Of a DNA stretch of 64,000 nt, positions 35,434 through 45,654 are shown piece by piece. The stretch lies in NCBI RefSeq assembly GCF_032970905.1, contig NZ_JAWJZA010000003.1; one strand, written 5' to 3'. Each line of letters opens with the position of its first letter. Position 1 is the stretch's first letter. This DNA comes from Veillonella absiana (GTDB taxonomy: Bacteria; Bacillota; Negativicutes; Veillonellales; Veillonellaceae). A program made the position numbers and the translations under genes. Under the pieces are notes generated by a model. It had not been told where the DNA came from and searched no databases. It was given only the letters and a program-made list of their open reading frames with translations.

Positions 35434-37119
35434 ATGTTTGCGATTCAAAGGGCTTATTTATCAGGAGCCTTTAAAAGCAAATCTCTCGTGAAAAATACTA
35501 TAGCTGGTCTTGTGGTAGGTGTAGTAGCATTGCCACTAGCCATGGCATTTGCTATAGCTAGTGGTGTAACGCCACAGGCCGGTATCTATACAGCTATTGT
35601 TGCAGGGATTATCGTTTCTATTTGTGGTGGATCCCAAGTGCAGATTGCGGGACCTACAGGGGCTTTTGTTGTCTTGTTGAGCGGTATCGTTGCTCAATAT
35701 GGTTTAGACGGTTTGCAGATAGCTACCATTATGGGTGGGATTATGCTTGCTTTAATGAGTTTAGCAAAGCTAGGTGATGTCATTCGATTTATTCCAACCC
35801 CAGTTATTACTGGTTTTACAGCGGGCATTGGGATAACTATATTTGTTGGGCAGTGGCCCTATTTCTTCGGTTTTGCCCCACCTATAGGCATTCATGATTT
35901 TCATGAAAAATTATGGTATATGCTTCAGGAGATTCCCCTGTCACATATACCGACGTTGGGTATTGCAGTATTGAGTTTAATTTTATTGTTAATTGTACCT
36001 AAAATTCCTTATATAAAAGTATTCCCTGCACCAATTGTAGCAATGATAATAGCAACAATATTGCAATTTATATATCAATTTGAAGGTGTAGCCACTATAG
36101 GTAGCGCTTTTGGTGGTATTCCTCAAGGTTTACCAAGTTTTACTATACCCGTAGTAACATGGGATAAAATTGCGGTTCTTATAGGTCCGGCTTTTACTAT
36201 TGCCATGCTAGGAGCCATAGAATCTTTGCTGTCAGCAGTTGTTGCAGATGGTATGAGTGGGAAAAAACATGATTCGAATACGGAGTTATTAGGTCAAGGC
36301 CTTGCTAATATTGTAGCACCACTATTAGGGGGCATTGCTGCAACAGGAGCTATCGCAAGAACTGCTACCAATATACGTAGTGGGGGGGATAGTCCTGTAG
36401 CAGGTATTGTACATGCTATAGTGTTGCTTATTATTTTGTTATTGTTGGCACCTTATGCAGTGTATATACCCTTATCTTCTATGGCAGCTATTTTATTTCT
36501 CGTATCGTATAATATGAGTGATGTAAAACGCTTCAGTCATATTGTGCGTTTAGCACCACGAGTGGATGTGGGAATCTTATTAATCACATTTTTATTGACT
36601 ATTTTTACTGATCTTGTTATTGCCGTTAACCTAGGTGTAATGTTGTCCATTTTATTCTTTATGAGACGAATGATAGGAAGCATTGATATTCATGAGGTTA
36701 AAAATGATGAATTGATGAAAGAAATCGAATTGGAGAAAGAAATTCATACTGAAATTATGGTATATACTATTGAAGGTCCATTATTTTTTGGTGCTGTTAG
36801 TGCCTTTGACGGGGCATTAAATTCTATTCATAAGGATCCAACATTTCTTATCATTCGATTTGCAGAGGTACCTTTTGTTGATTTGACTGGCCTCAGTATG
36901 TTACTTGATATCATTAAAAATTTGAAAGAGCGTAAAGTAGAAGTACTGCTTAGTGATGTAAACTATGAAATTCGTCGTCAAATGTATCGTTTAGAGTATC
37001 AAAAAGTTCTAGGTCGACATTATTTGTGGCGCACATGTGCGAGTGCATTGCATAAAGCCGAACACGATTTAGAAATTATGGATGAAGTTAAACGTCATAA
37101 ATTAGATAAAAACAAATAG
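35434..37119 (+). CDS. SulP/SLC26 family anion transporter with STAS domain
   Basis: A 561-residue membrane transporter for inorganic anions (sulfate, bicarbonate or dicarboxylates; substrate not deducible). About 11-12 hydrophobic helices occupy residues 20-415. Signature segments are GVVALPLAMAFAIASGV, the IAGPTGAFVV motif and GFTAGIGITIFVGQ. A cytoplasmic STAS domain (about 445-545) carries the VPFVDLTGLSMLLDI core. ATG 35434 has a strong GAAGGAGG SD. It is monocistronic between the coaBC operon and metK. Confidence 0.92.
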   Translation: MFAIQRAYLSGAFKSKSLVKNTIAGLVVGVVALPLAMAFAIASGVTPQAGIYTAIVAGIIVSICGGSQVQIAGPTGAFVVLLSGIVAQYGLDGLQIATIMGGIMLALMSLAKLGDVIRFIPTPVITGFTAGIGITIFVGQWPYFFGFAPPIGIHDFHEKLWYMLQEIPLSHIPTLGIAVLSLILLLIVPKIPYIKVFPAPIVAMIIATILQFIYQFEGVATIGSAFGGIPQGLPSFTIPVVTWDKIAVLIGPAFTIAMLGAIESLLSAVVADGMSGKKHDSNTELLGQGLANIVAPLLGGIAATGAIARTATNIRSGGDSPVAGIVHAIVLLIILLLLAPYAVYIPLSSMAAILFLVSYNMSDVKRFSHIVRLAPRVDVGILLITFLLTIFTDLVIAVNLGVMLSILFFMRRMIGSIDIHEVKNDELMKEIELEKEIHTEIMVYTIEGPLFFGAVSAFDGALNSIHKDPTFLIIRFAEVPFVDLTGLSMLLDIIKNLKERKVEVLLSDVNYEIRRQMYRLEYQKVLGRHYLWRTCASALHKAEHDLEIMDEVKRHKLDKNK

Positions 37120-37250
37120 AGCTTCTTTTAGAGCTTCTTTGCCAATCTTTTTTCAAACTATAGCATATCAAGAATATCAAGACATAGTATTATGACGTAA
37201 TGAGTGTATCAGTAGAAAAAAATATCATAATAGAAAAGAAGCCACTCCTA

Positions 37251-37279
37251 TTGATATATCGAAAAAAATACACTATAAT
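37251..37279 (+). promoter_or_regulatory. Sigma-A promoter of metK
   Basis: TTGATA at 37251-37256 and TATAAT at 37274-37279 with a 17-base spacer. The predicted start near 37286 lies immediately in front of the riboswitch. Confidence 0.8.
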
Positions 37280-37288
37280 ATGTGTATT

Positions 37289-37421
37289 GACTCATCAAGA
37301 GTAGTGGAGGGACAGGCCCTGTGAAGCTACAGCAACCATTCCGAGTGGAAAAGGTGCTAATTCCTATGGCGTAGCCGATAGATGGGATGTCTCTCGTGAG
37401 TTTTTGCGAGGGGCTTTTTTT
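37289..37421 (+). promoter_or_regulatory. SAM-I riboswitch (S box) with terminator
   Basis: The aptamer core is plain: CTCATCAAGAG, GTGGAGGGACAGGCCCTG, CAGCAACC and AAGGTGCTAATTCC. P1 can form between CTCATC (37291-37296) and GATGGG (37381-37386). A terminator follows: GTCTCTCG (37389-37396) pairs with CGAGGGGC (37407-37414) and then seven T. SAM binding should stabilise P1 and switch metK off by premature termination. The product of metK is SAM, giving direct feedback. Confidence 0.95.
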
Positions 37422-37437
37422 CGTTTAGGAGGATAAA

Positions 37438-38628
37438 ATGGCTGAAAAACATATGTTTTTTACATCTGAATCTGTGACTGAAGGTCATCCAGATAAAATT
37501 GCGGATCAAATTTCTGATGCTGTCTTGGATGCAATAATAGAAAAAGATCCTACAGCACGTGTTGCTTGTGAAACTTTGGTTACTACAGGTATGGTACACG
37601 TGGTAGGTGAAATATCTACTAAAATTTATGTAGATATTCCACGCATTGTACGTGATACAGTTCGTGAAATTGGTTATACTCGTGCGAAATATGGTTTTGA
37701 CTGTGATACTTGTGGTATTCTAGTATCCATCGACGAACAATCTGCTGATATTGCTATGGGCGTTGATGACTCCTTAGAAGTGAAATCTGGCGATTCCGAT
37801 AAAAATGATAAAATCGGTGCTGGTGACCAAGGTATGATGTTCGGTTATGCTACAAACGAAACACCTGAATTGATGCCTACACCAATTTCTTTGGCACATC
37901 GTTTGTCCCGTCGTTTATCCGAAGTTCGTAAAGATGAAACATTAACATACCTTCGTCCAGATGGTAAAACACAAGTAACAGTAGAATATGTTGATGGTGT
38001 ACCTAAACGTATTGATACTATCGTTATTTCTACACAACATAGCCCTGAAGTAACACATGAACAAATCGAAGCAGATTTGAAAAAATATGTTATTGATGCA
38101 GCGGTTCCAGCTGAATTGGTAGATGCGGATACAAAATACTTCATCAATCCAACTGGTCGTTTCGTAATCGGTGGCCCTCATTGTGATGCTGGTTTGACTG
38201 GCCGTAAAATCATTGTTGATACTTACGGCGGTATGGCTCGTCATGGTGGCGGTGCTTTCTCTGGTAAGGATCCTTCCAAAGTTGACCGTTCTGCTGCCTA
38301 TGCTGCACGTTATGTTGCAAAAAATATTGTTGCTGCAGGTTTGGCTGATAAATGTGAAATCCAAATCGCTTACGCTATCGGTGTTGCACGTCCAGTATCC
38401 GTATTAGTGGAAACATTTGGTACTGCAAAAGTAGCGGAAGAAAAAATCCAAGAATTAGTAAACAAACATTTCGACTTGCGTCCCGCAGGTATTATTGAAA
38501 TGCTTGATTTATTAAAACCTCGTTATAAAAAAACCGCTGCCTATGGTCACTTCGGCCGTACAGATGTGGACCTTCCTTGGGAACGCACTGACAAAGCAGA
38601 CGTTCTTCGTCAAGAAGCAGGTTTATAA
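37438..38628 (+). CDS. metK: S-adenosylmethionine synthetase
   Basis: Makes SAM from methionine and ATP, 396 residues. The N-terminal FTSESVTEGHPDKIADQISDA region is complete, with the catalytic His in EGHPDK. The GAGDQGMMFGYATNE and GGGAFSGKDPSKVDRSAAYAARYVAKN motifs follow. The SD AGGAGG is at 37427-37432. Expression is controlled by the SAM-I riboswitch directly upstream. Confidence 0.98.
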   Translation: MAEKHMFFTSESVTEGHPDKIADQISDAVLDAIIEKDPTARVACETLVTTGMVHVVGEISTKIYVDIPRIVRDTVREIGYTRAKYGFDCDTCGILVSIDEQSADIAMGVDDSLEVKSGDSDKNDKIGAGDQGMMFGYATNETPELMPTPISLAHRLSRRLSEVRKDETLTYLRPDGKTQVTVEYVDGVPKRIDTIVISTQHSPEVTHEQIEADLKKYVIDAAVPAELVDADTKYFINPTGRFVIGGPHCDAGLTGRKIIVDTYGGMARHGGGAFSGKDPSKVDRSAAYAARYVAKNIVAAGLADKCEIQIAYAIGVARPVSVLVETFGTAKVAEEKIQELVNKHFDLRPAGIIEMLDLLKPRYKKTAAYGHFGRTDVDLPWERTDKADVLRQEAGL

Positions 38629-38641
38629 TTAAATACTAAGG

Positions 38642-38696
38642 CGCCTTTTGGGATTTACTTTCATAATGAAAGCTAAACTCTAAGAGGCGTTTTTTG
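38642..38696 (+). terminator. Terminator after metK
   Basis: A long bulged hairpin with CGCCT/AGGCG at the base, TTTA/TAAA in the middle and CTTTCA/TGAAAG at the top, followed by six T. Confidence 0.8.
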
Positions 38697-38816
38697 TGCG
38701 TTATCATTGATAAAATTCTATTACATATTGATTTTACTAAGCAAAAGTAAGTAGTTAATTCGATGAGATCGCAGTAGAATATTATATCGAATAAAATAGT
38801 TGAAATATAGCATTCA

Positions 38817-38825
38817 TGGTATAAT
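38817..38825 (+). promoter_or_regulatory. Extended -10 promoter of priA operon
   Basis: TGGTATAAT at 38817-38825 has a consensus -10 with the extended TG. TTGAAA at 38800-38805 is only 14 bases away, too short for a regular -35. Confidence 0.55.
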
Positions 38826-38850
38826 AAACTATTAGGATAGGAGGAGAAGA

Positions 38851-41034
38851 ATGAAGGTAGCAGATATTATTATCAATCGTCCCGCTAAACAATTGCATAA
38901 ACCATTTAGCTATGCCGTACCAGAGAAATTTGGTACCATTGCACCTGGTACACGCGTTCTTGTTCCTCTCGGTGGCAGTCGTGAAGAAGGTATTTTGATT
39001 GGTTATCACGAAGAAGCTGAGCCATTGTCCTATACGGTAAAGTCTATTATCCAAGTGCTAGATCAAGAACCGTGGTTTACTACGGAGATGATGAATACAG
39101 CTAAACAATTGAGCCAATATTATTTGTGCTCTTATGGCGATGCATTACGATTATTTACCATTAATAAAACATTGAAATCCTACGAAGCACCTAAGGAAGT
39201 GTGGCTCGTTACGCAACCAGGATTCACTGTTGAGCAATTTAGCACTCGCAAGAAAAAACAACGAGAATTGGCTGAGTACTTGCTCGATGTTGAAGGCGCG
39301 CCATTGTCCTTGTTAAAGGCGAAAGGATTCTCTTTGCCTGTTATAAAACAAGTGGCAGCGGCTGAATATATTAGGTCGGAAGAACGTTTTAAAGAAACAA
39401 AGACAAGATTTACTAGTTTGCTTAGTAATGAAGGGGATATTACCCTGACAGATGAACAACAAGTAGCCTATGAACCGATTAGGGCGGCCATGGATGCGAA
39501 TACACAAGAAACGTTTTTGTTACATGGTGTTACGGGTAGTGGTAAAACACAATTATATTTAAAGGCAGCTGCTCGCTGCATCGCTGATGATAAAACGGCT
39601 ATTATTTTGGTGCCTGAAATTATTTTGACGGATCAAATTGTACGTCGATTTGTGGAAACCTTTGGTGATGAAGTGGTAGTATTCCATAGTAAATTGACTA
39701 TTAATGAGCGTTATAATAACTGGGAACGATTGCGTCGTAAAGATAGCCATATTATCATTGGCGCTCGTTCGGCTGTATTTGCACCGGCTGAACATATTGG
39801 TCTCATCGTTCTCGATGAAGAGCATGATAATTCCTATAAACAAGAGGATATGATTCGATACCATGCGAAACAAGTGGCGTTGTGGCGTGGTCAATCTCAT
39901 GGTTGCCCTGTTGTATTAGGATCGGCTACGCCAGCGGTGACATCCTTTTACAAGGCCCAACATAAGGAATACACCTTGCTATCCTTGCCTAATCGCGTGT
40001 TTGAGCAACCAATGCCACAAGTGCAAATTGTGGATATGAAGGAAGAAATGTTACGGGGCAACTACTCCGTATTTTCCGATGATATGGTGAACCTCATTGA
40101 TACTACATTACAAAATCACAATCAGATGATTATGCTATTAAACCGACGTGGCTATAGTACATTTGTAATGTGCCGTGAATGTGGTAAACCCATACAATGT
40201 CCTCATTGTGATGTGTCTATGGTGTATCATCAATCCGGCGAAGAATTACGTTGCCATTATTGCGAGCATCATGAACCAGTTCCTAATATATGCCCACACT
40301 GTGGGAGTAAAAAAATAAAATTCTTTGGCTCTGGCACACAGAAGGTGGAGGAAGAATTGCGTAGACAATTTCCACAGGCCCGTATTGCCCGTCTTGATCA
40401 AGATGTGACAAAACAAAAAGGTAATGGTGAGGAAATTCTCGAACAATTCCGCATTGGTCGATATGATATTTTATTGGGGACTCAGATGGTATCGAAAGGT
40501 CATGACTTTGAAAATGTTACTGCTGTTGGGATTTTAACGGCCGATTCCGTACTAAATATTCCATTATATTCGGCGGCAGAACGGACCTTCGATTTGCTCA
40601 CACAAACGGCTGGACGAGCTGGGCGTGGTGAAAAATTAGGCTGTGCCGTAATACAAACATATAATCCGTTAAATTATGCTATAATAAAGAGTAAAGCTCA
40701 TGATTACATTGGCTTTTATAATGAGGAAATTCAGAATCGTGAAATACTTGGATATCCGCCATTTCGTGAAATGATTCGTATGTTGGTGCGTCATGAAAAC
40801 ATCAATACTCTTGAGGGGATTGCGAACCACATTGTGACGGATTTAGAGGCACATAAGGATTCTGAAGATATAGAAATAAATGGTCCCTACGAAACAGGTA
40901 TTAAACGTAAACGAGATATGTTTTATTTAGCTATTATGATTCGTGGACCTAAATTAGATTCAGTTAAGAAATACATCGCCCAATCTTGGATTTTTACACA
41001 AGAGGGATTATTAATTGATGTAGATCCAATATAA
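38851..41034 (+). CDS. priA: Primosomal replication helicase PriA
   Basis: Replication-restart helicase, 727 residues. The N-terminal DNA-binding domain (about 1-195) precedes a superfamily 2 helicase with Walker A GVTGSGKT (near 226), DEEH box LDEEHD and late motifs QTAGRAGRG. Zinc-binding cysteines lie in CRECGKPIQCPHC and CHYC...CPHCG (near 447-488). It heads a long operon with def, fmt and rsmB, the classical priA-def-fmt order. The SD is GGAGGAGA. Confidence 0.97.
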   Translation: MKVADIIINRPAKQLHKPFSYAVPEKFGTIAPGTRVLVPLGGSREEGILIGYHEEAEPLSYTVKSIIQVLDQEPWFTTEMMNTAKQLSQYYLCSYGDALRLFTINKTLKSYEAPKEVWLVTQPGFTVEQFSTRKKKQRELAEYLLDVEGAPLSLLKAKGFSLPVIKQVAAAEYIRSEERFKETKTRFTSLLSNEGDITLTDEQQVAYEPIRAAMDANTQETFLLHGVTGSGKTQLYLKAAARCIADDKTAIILVPEIILTDQIVRRFVETFGDEVVVFHSKLTINERYNNWERLRRKDSHIIIGARSAVFAPAEHIGLIVLDEEHDNSYKQEDMIRYHAKQVALWRGQSHGCPVVLGSATPAVTSFYKAQHKEYTLLSLPNRVFEQPMPQVQIVDMKEEMLRGNYSVFSDDMVNLIDTTLQNHNQMIMLLNRRGYSTFVMCRECGKPIQCPHCDVSMVYHQSGEELRCHYCEHHEPVPNICPHCGSKKIKFFGSGTQKVEEELRRQFPQARIARLDQDVTKQKGNGEEILEQFRIGRYDILLGTQMVSKGHDFENVTAVGILTADSVLNIPLYSAAERTFDLLTQTAGRAGRGEKLGCAVIQTYNPLNYAIIKSKAHDYIGFYNEEIQNREILGYPPFREMIRMLVRHENINTLEGIANHIVTDLEAHKDSEDIEINGPYETGIKRKRDMFYLAIMIRGPKLDSVKKYIAQSWIFTQEGLLIDVDPI

Positions 41035-41051
41035 CAAATAATGGAGGACGA

Positions 41052-41528
41052 ATGGCAGTTTTAGATATTATGAAAGCAGGACATCCTGTATTAAAACAGG
41101 TAGCAGAACCTGTAGAATTTGTAAATAAAAAAATGAGAACACTCATTGAAGATATGGCCGAAACAATGTATAAAACAGATGGTGTAGGCCTTGCGGCACC
41201 ACAAATAGGTGTATCTCAACGTATTATTGTATTAGATGATGGTAATGGTTTATTAGAGCTTATCAATCCTGAAATTACTCATAAAGAAGGCTCTCAAATT
41301 GGGTTAGAAGGTTGCCTCAGTGTTCCTGGTTATTATGGTGATGTAGAGCGTTTTGATAAAATCACTGTGAAGGCTATCGATAAACACAATAAAAAGGTAA
41401 CTATCAAAGCTGAAGGCTTCCTAGCACGTATTCTACAGCATGAGATTGATCATCTAGATGGTCATTTATTTATTGAAAAAGCAGATAATTTACAACGCAT
41501 TGAACCACAAACAGAAGGGGCGAAATAA
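41052..41528 (+). CDS. def: Peptide deformylase
   Basis: Removes N-terminal formyl groups from nascent proteins, 158 residues. The three family motifs are intact: GVGLAAPQIG, EGCLSVPG (metal-ligand Cys) and QHEIDHLDG (two His ligands and catalytic Glu). The stop overlaps the fmt start by one base. fmt makes the formyl-Met-tRNA that def later processes. Confidence 0.98.
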   Translation: MAVLDIMKAGHPVLKQVAEPVEFVNKKMRTLIEDMAETMYKTDGVGLAAPQIGVSQRIIVLDDGNGLLELINPEITHKEGSQIGLEGCLSVPGYYGDVERFDKITVKAIDKHNKKVTIKAEGFLARILQHEIDHLDGHLFIEKADNLQRIEPQTEGAK

Positions 41529-42469
41529 TGACTCCATTACGCGTAGTATTTATGGGTACACCAGATTTTTCCGTACCAACCCTTGAGGCATTAGTACAAG
41601 CAGGGCACAACATTGTTGGGGTCTATTGTCAGCCAGATAAAGAAAAGGGTCGTGGAAAACAAGTGCAAATGCCTGCCGTAAAAGTGGCAGCCTTGGCACA
41701 TGATTTACCGGTGTACCAACCTGTAACACTGAAATCAGAAGAAGTAGAGGCCGAATTACGTGCCTTAGAACCAGATGTAATTATTGTTATTGCATACGGT
41801 AAAATTTTACCACCTTGGCTCATTCGTTTACCTAAATATGGCTGTATTAATGTACATGCTTCTATTTTGCCTAAGTATCGTGGGGCTGCACCAATTCATT
41901 ATGCTATTTTAAATGGTGATACTAAAACTGGGGTCACTATTATGCATATGGATGACGGTCTTGATACAGGCGATATTATCGATGTTGAAACTATAGAGAT
42001 ATTACCGAATGAAACTACGGGAGAACTCTTTGAGCGTATTGCTACATTGGGCGGTGCGACTATCAATCCTGTATTAGAACGTTGGGTAGCTGGAGAGATT
42101 ATTGCTATACCACAGGATGATATTAAGGCATCTCATACGAGCAAAATTACAAAGGACATGGGACTCATTGATTGGAATAGTCCAGCTTTTGAAGTAGCGA
42201 ATAAAATCAAGGCCTTAAATCCTGCACCTGGATGTTTTACTTTCATTAATGGAAAACGATTGAAACTTTGGATGGCAGAATCACTAGAGGAATCTAGTTC
42301 TGTACAACCAGGTACAATCGTTGCTATAACAGCAGACTCTATTGATGTAGCAACAAAAGATGGTATATTGCGATTGAAAGAAGTACAACCAGATAACAAA
42401 AAGCGTATGAGTGCAGGCGACTTCTCTCGAGGTCATCAATTGAAAGTAGGTATGACATTTGGTGAATAA
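41528..42469 (+). CDS. fmt: Methionyl-tRNA formyltransferase
   Basis: Formylates initiator Met-tRNA with 10-formyl-THF, 313 residues. The N-terminal transferase domain has the HASILPKYRGAAPIH catalytic stretch, with Asn-His-Asp spacing (NVHAS, D in LDTGD). A C-terminal OB-like domain lies at about 205-310. It is coupled to def upstream (ATAATG overlap), and the DUF116 start overlaps its end by eight to eleven bases. Confidence 0.97.
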   Translation: MTPLRVVFMGTPDFSVPTLEALVQAGHNIVGVYCQPDKEKGRGKQVQMPAVKVAALAHDLPVYQPVTLKSEEVEAELRALEPDVIIVIAYGKILPPWLIRLPKYGCINVHASILPKYRGAAPIHYAILNGDTKTGVTIMHMDDGLDTGDIIDVETIEILPNETTGELFERIATLGGATINPVLERWVAGEIIAIPQDDIKASHTSKITKDMGLIDWNSPAFEVANKIKALNPAPGCFTFINGKRLKLWMAESLEESSSVQPGTIVAITADSIDVATKDGILRLKEVQPDNKKRMSAGDFSRGHQLKVGMTFGE

Positions 42470-43247
42470 AGAGAAAGAATATGAAACGTATCCGTTATAT
42501 TTAGGCTTATCAGGACTCACATTTGCATTACTTACTGTACTGGTGGTAGTGCTCATGTATGTATTATGGCCTGGATTACATCAGTTAAGCTATACTTTGG
42601 CGGTGACAGTAGAAATTTTTCTAGCCTTCATCATTGGCATTGGTTGGTTTCTATGGGCTATGCTTGGCATAGCTACAAAAGGTTGGTTGCGTATTCATCC
42701 TATTATTTTACGCATTAGTAATCGTGTCATTTATTCACTATTCCCAATTTCCCTGCTGCTAGGCAAATTTGGCGGTGTTACTAAGGACCGATTACGTCAA
42801 TCCATGATTGATTTAATTAATCATTTGGTGACATTAAATTTGTACAAAGTACCAGCAGACCGTATTTTGTTATTAACACCACATTGCCTACAAGAGAGCT
42901 CTTGTGTTCATAAGGTTACTGGTGATGTATATAATTGCAAACAATGTGGTCGGTGTAAGGTTGGCGATTTGCTGCAAATCACAAAGGATTATGGCTGTAA
43001 ATTTCTCGTTGCTACAGGCGGCACCCTGGCTAGACTAAAGGTTAAGGAAGCACGACCTAAAGCAATTGTAGCTATCGCGTGTGAACGAGATTTGGCAAGT
43101 GGTATGGCTGATGTATTCCCAATTCCTGTGATAGGGGTCTTGAACGCAAGACCCAATGGGCCATGCTGTAATACGACAGTAGATGCTGATCGTGTGAGAG
43201 AAGTTGTGGAATTATTAGTAGATAAGGATAGTCATGAGCGAAACTAA
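42459..43247 (+). CDS. DUF116 family membrane protein
   Basis: A 262-residue protein with two N-terminal membrane helices (about 10-40 and 48-75) and a cysteine-rich cytoplasmic domain. That domain holds LTPHCLQESSCVHKV, NCKQCGRCKVGDL, AIACERDLASG and NGPCCNT, typical of DUF116. The CxxCxxC cluster suggests metal or Fe-S binding; function is unknown. Start is TTG 42459 or GTG 42462 inside fmt. It is regularly found between fmt and rsmB in Clostridia and Negativicutes. Confidence 0.85.
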   Translation: MVNKEKEYETYPLYLGLSGLTFALLTVLVVVLMYVLWPGLHQLSYTLAVTVEIFLAFIIGIGWFLWAMLGIATKGWLRIHPIILRISNRVIYSLFPISLLLGKFGGVTKDRLRQSMIDLINHLVTLNLYKVPADRILLLTPHCLQESSCVHKVTGDVYNCKQCGRCKVGDLLQITKDYGCKFLVATGGTLARLKVKEARPKAIVAIACERDLASGMADVFPIPVIGVLNARPNGPCCNTTVDADRVREVVELLVDKDSHERN

Positions 43248-44592
43248 CGGAAATCCACAAAAACAAAATATTAGATTATATGCTGTTAAGGCATTAGCGG
43301 ATATCAACCGTAAAGGTGGTTATGCGAATATTGTATTGCAACAATATATTAATCAATACAATATGAGTGATTTGGATCGTCGTTTCTTTACAGAACTTGT
43401 ATATGGCGTAGTACGTCGTAAAAACTATTTAGATGCGATCATTGTCCATTTTGCCAAACGCCCCCTAAATAAATTATCTTCCTTAGTGGTGGAAATTTTA
43501 CGGTTAGGGATTTATCAAATCCTATATATGGACAAGGTACCTGAAAGTGCGGCCGTTAATGAAAGCGTAAAGTTGGCAAAGAAACTAACCCGTGGGTTAT
43601 CTGGTTTTGTGAATGCCATTTTACGAAATCTATTACGTGATGATGGAAATATATCCATTGATGAACTTAGTCGTAGTGAGGAAGAACGCATTTCCTTTAT
43701 TTATAATCAACCATTATGGCTTATTGAACATTGGGCGAATGAGATGGGGCTTGATAAGACAGAGGAGCTATGTGCTTGGTTTAATGAACAACCTCGTCTT
43801 ACAGCACGTATCAATACATTAAAAATCTCCTATGATGATTGTATTTATCAATTAACTGACGCAGGGTGGATTGTAGAACAAGATGCCACAATGCCAGAGG
43901 TGTTGTACATTGATAAGCATGTAGGCAGTCTTGAAAAATCTGACCTTGTCATGAATGGCGCCATTACCTTTATGGATAAAGCATCTATGCTCGTGGCTCA
44001 TGTGGTGAATCCACAGGCGAATGAACGCATCCTTGATTGTTGTGCGGCGCCAGGTGGTAAATCCATGCATATGGCTGCGTTGATGAATAATCAAGGTACT
44101 ATCGTATCATGTGATATTCATGACCATAAGATAGAATTGATGGAGGCCAATGCCGAACGCCTTGGTGCCACTATCATAGAAACTACATTACAAGATGCGA
44201 CACAATTGCCAAAGGAATGGGCGGGGACATTTGATCGTGTATTGATCGATGCACCTTGTTCTGGTCTTGGTATTTTACAAAAGAAACTAGATATGCGCTG
44301 GCGTAAGGAACTTTCAACACTGAAAGAATTACCAGCATTGCAATTACAAATATTAAACCGTGCCAGCCAAATGGTGAAGGACGGTGGTACAGTGGTGTAT
44401 TCCACATGTACACTCAATACATTAGAAAATGAAGACGTAGTCAATAAATTTTTGGCTACTCACCAAGAATTTACATTAGATAGCATTGGCAATGATATTC
44501 CAGTGCCTCATGAAGGTCCTATGATTACTACATATCCACCGAGAGATAATATGGACGGGTTCTTTATGGCTAGATTATGTAAAAACAAGTGA
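43234..44592 (+). CDS. rsmB: 16S rRNA (cytosine967-C5)-methyltransferase RsmB
   Basis: A 452-residue Sun/RsmB enzyme. A NusB-like RNA-binding domain (about 8-140) is followed by a SAM methyltransferase domain. SAM motif CCAAPGGKSMHMA and both catalytic-type cysteines, in DAPCSGLG and YSTCTLN, are present. ATG 43234 lies inside the end of the DUF116 gene behind AAGGA. Confidence 0.96.
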   Translation: MSETNGNPQKQNIRLYAVKALADINRKGGYANIVLQQYINQYNMSDLDRRFFTELVYGVVRRKNYLDAIIVHFAKRPLNKLSSLVVEILRLGIYQILYMDKVPESAAVNESVKLAKKLTRGLSGFVNAILRNLLRDDGNISIDELSRSEEERISFIYNQPLWLIEHWANEMGLDKTEELCAWFNEQPRLTARINTLKISYDDCIYQLTDAGWIVEQDATMPEVLYIDKHVGSLEKSDLVMNGAITFMDKASMLVAHVVNPQANERILDCCAAPGGKSMHMAALMNNQGTIVSCDIHDHKIELMEANAERLGATIIETTLQDATQLPKEWAGTFDRVLIDAPCSGLGILQKKLDMRWRKELSTLKELPALQLQILNRASQMVKDGGTVVYSTCTLNTLENEDVVNKFLATHQEFTLDSIGNDIPVPHEGPMITTYPPRDNMDGFFMARLCKNK

Positions 44593-44607
44593 GTCTAAAG
44601 GAGACAC

Positions 44608-45654
44608 ATGATAGAATTACTAGGAAAATCCTTGCCGGAGTTGCAAGAGATTTTTGTTACTCATAAGATACAAAAGTTTAGAGCTAAACAATTGATGGAT
44701 TATATTTATCATCGCTATATATTTGACTTTGATAAGATGGAGCAATTCCCTAAAAATCTTCGTACATGGTTAACAGAAAATTGTATAATTTCTATGCCGA
44801 AGGTGATTACAGAATCTGTATCTCCAGATGGGAAAACGCGTAAATTATTACTAGAATTCAGTGACACAAGCCGTGTTGAAGCAGTGCTCATGCAGCAGCA
44901 TTACGGTAATTCCGTTTGTGTATCTTCACAAGTGGGCTGTGCCATGGGGTGCATATTCTGCGCTTCTACACAAGGCGGTTTATATCGAGATTTAGAGGCT
45001 CATGAAATTGTGGCTCAAGTCGTATTATTTGGCGCTGCTATTGATGAGGATATCCATTCCATCGTTGTCATGGGGGCTGGTGAGCCACTACAAAATTATG
45101 ACAATGTTGTTGATGCTTTAAAATTGATGCATGATGAGGAAACATTTAATATTAGTTATCGCAAGATGACTATATCTACTTGTGGATGGGTACCTAATAT
45201 TTACCGGTTAGCAGAGGAAGGGATTCCATTTACTTTGGCATTGTCTTTACATGCTACGACTAGTGAAACTCGTCGCAGTATTATGCCCATAGGGTCAAAA
45301 TATGCGCTTCCAGAGGTATTGGCGGCGGTAAAGGCTTACTATGACAAGACGCAACGTCGAGTGACGTTCGAATATATCTTGATTGAAGGTGTTAACGTTT
45401 CCCTAGATGAAGCACATCAATTAGGTAAAATCGGTAAAGAATTCCCTAATTGTCATATCAATCTTATTCCAGTAAATGGGAATGAACATATTGACTTGTA
45501 TAAACCAACTAACAAGCATATGGCTACTTTCAAAGAAATTGTTGAATCCTATGGTGTATCGGTGACGATACGAAAAGAGATGGGCGATGCTATCCAAGCT
45601 GCTTGTGGTCAGTTAAAAGCAGGGCACGCACAGAAAGAGGAGAATCATGAATAG
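44608..45654 (+). CDS. rlmN: 23S rRNA (adenine2503-C2)-methyltransferase RlmN
   Basis: Radical-SAM methyltransferase of 348 residues that modifies A2503 of 23S rRNA and A37 of some tRNAs. The cluster motif is CAMGCIFC (CxxxCxxC). The family segment GAGEPLQNYDNV and the C-terminal catalytic cysteine in AACGQLKA are intact. The SD is AAGGAGAC. The end overlaps prpC by eight bases. Confidence 0.97.
   Translation: MIELLGKSLPELQEIFVTHKIQKFRAKQLMDYIYHRYIFDFDKMEQFPKNLRTWLTENCIISMPKVITESVSPDGKTRKLLLEFSDTSRVEAVLMQQHYGNSVCVSSQVGCAMGCIFCASTQGGLYRDLEAHEIVAQVVLFGAAIDEDIHSIVVMGAGEPLQNYDNVVDALKLMHDEETFNISYRKMTISTCGWVPNIYRLAEEGIPFTLALSLHATTSETRRSIMPIGSKYALPEVLAAVKAYYDKTQRRVTFEYILIEGVNVSLDEAHQLGKIGKEFPNCHINLIPVNGNEHIDLYKPTNKHMATFKEIVESYGVSVTIRKEMGDAIQAACGQLKAGHAQKEENHE

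Noticed and set aside
37942..38364. A 140-codon antisense frame over metK
   Set aside because: Shadow of MetK; no promoter or SD on the - strand.
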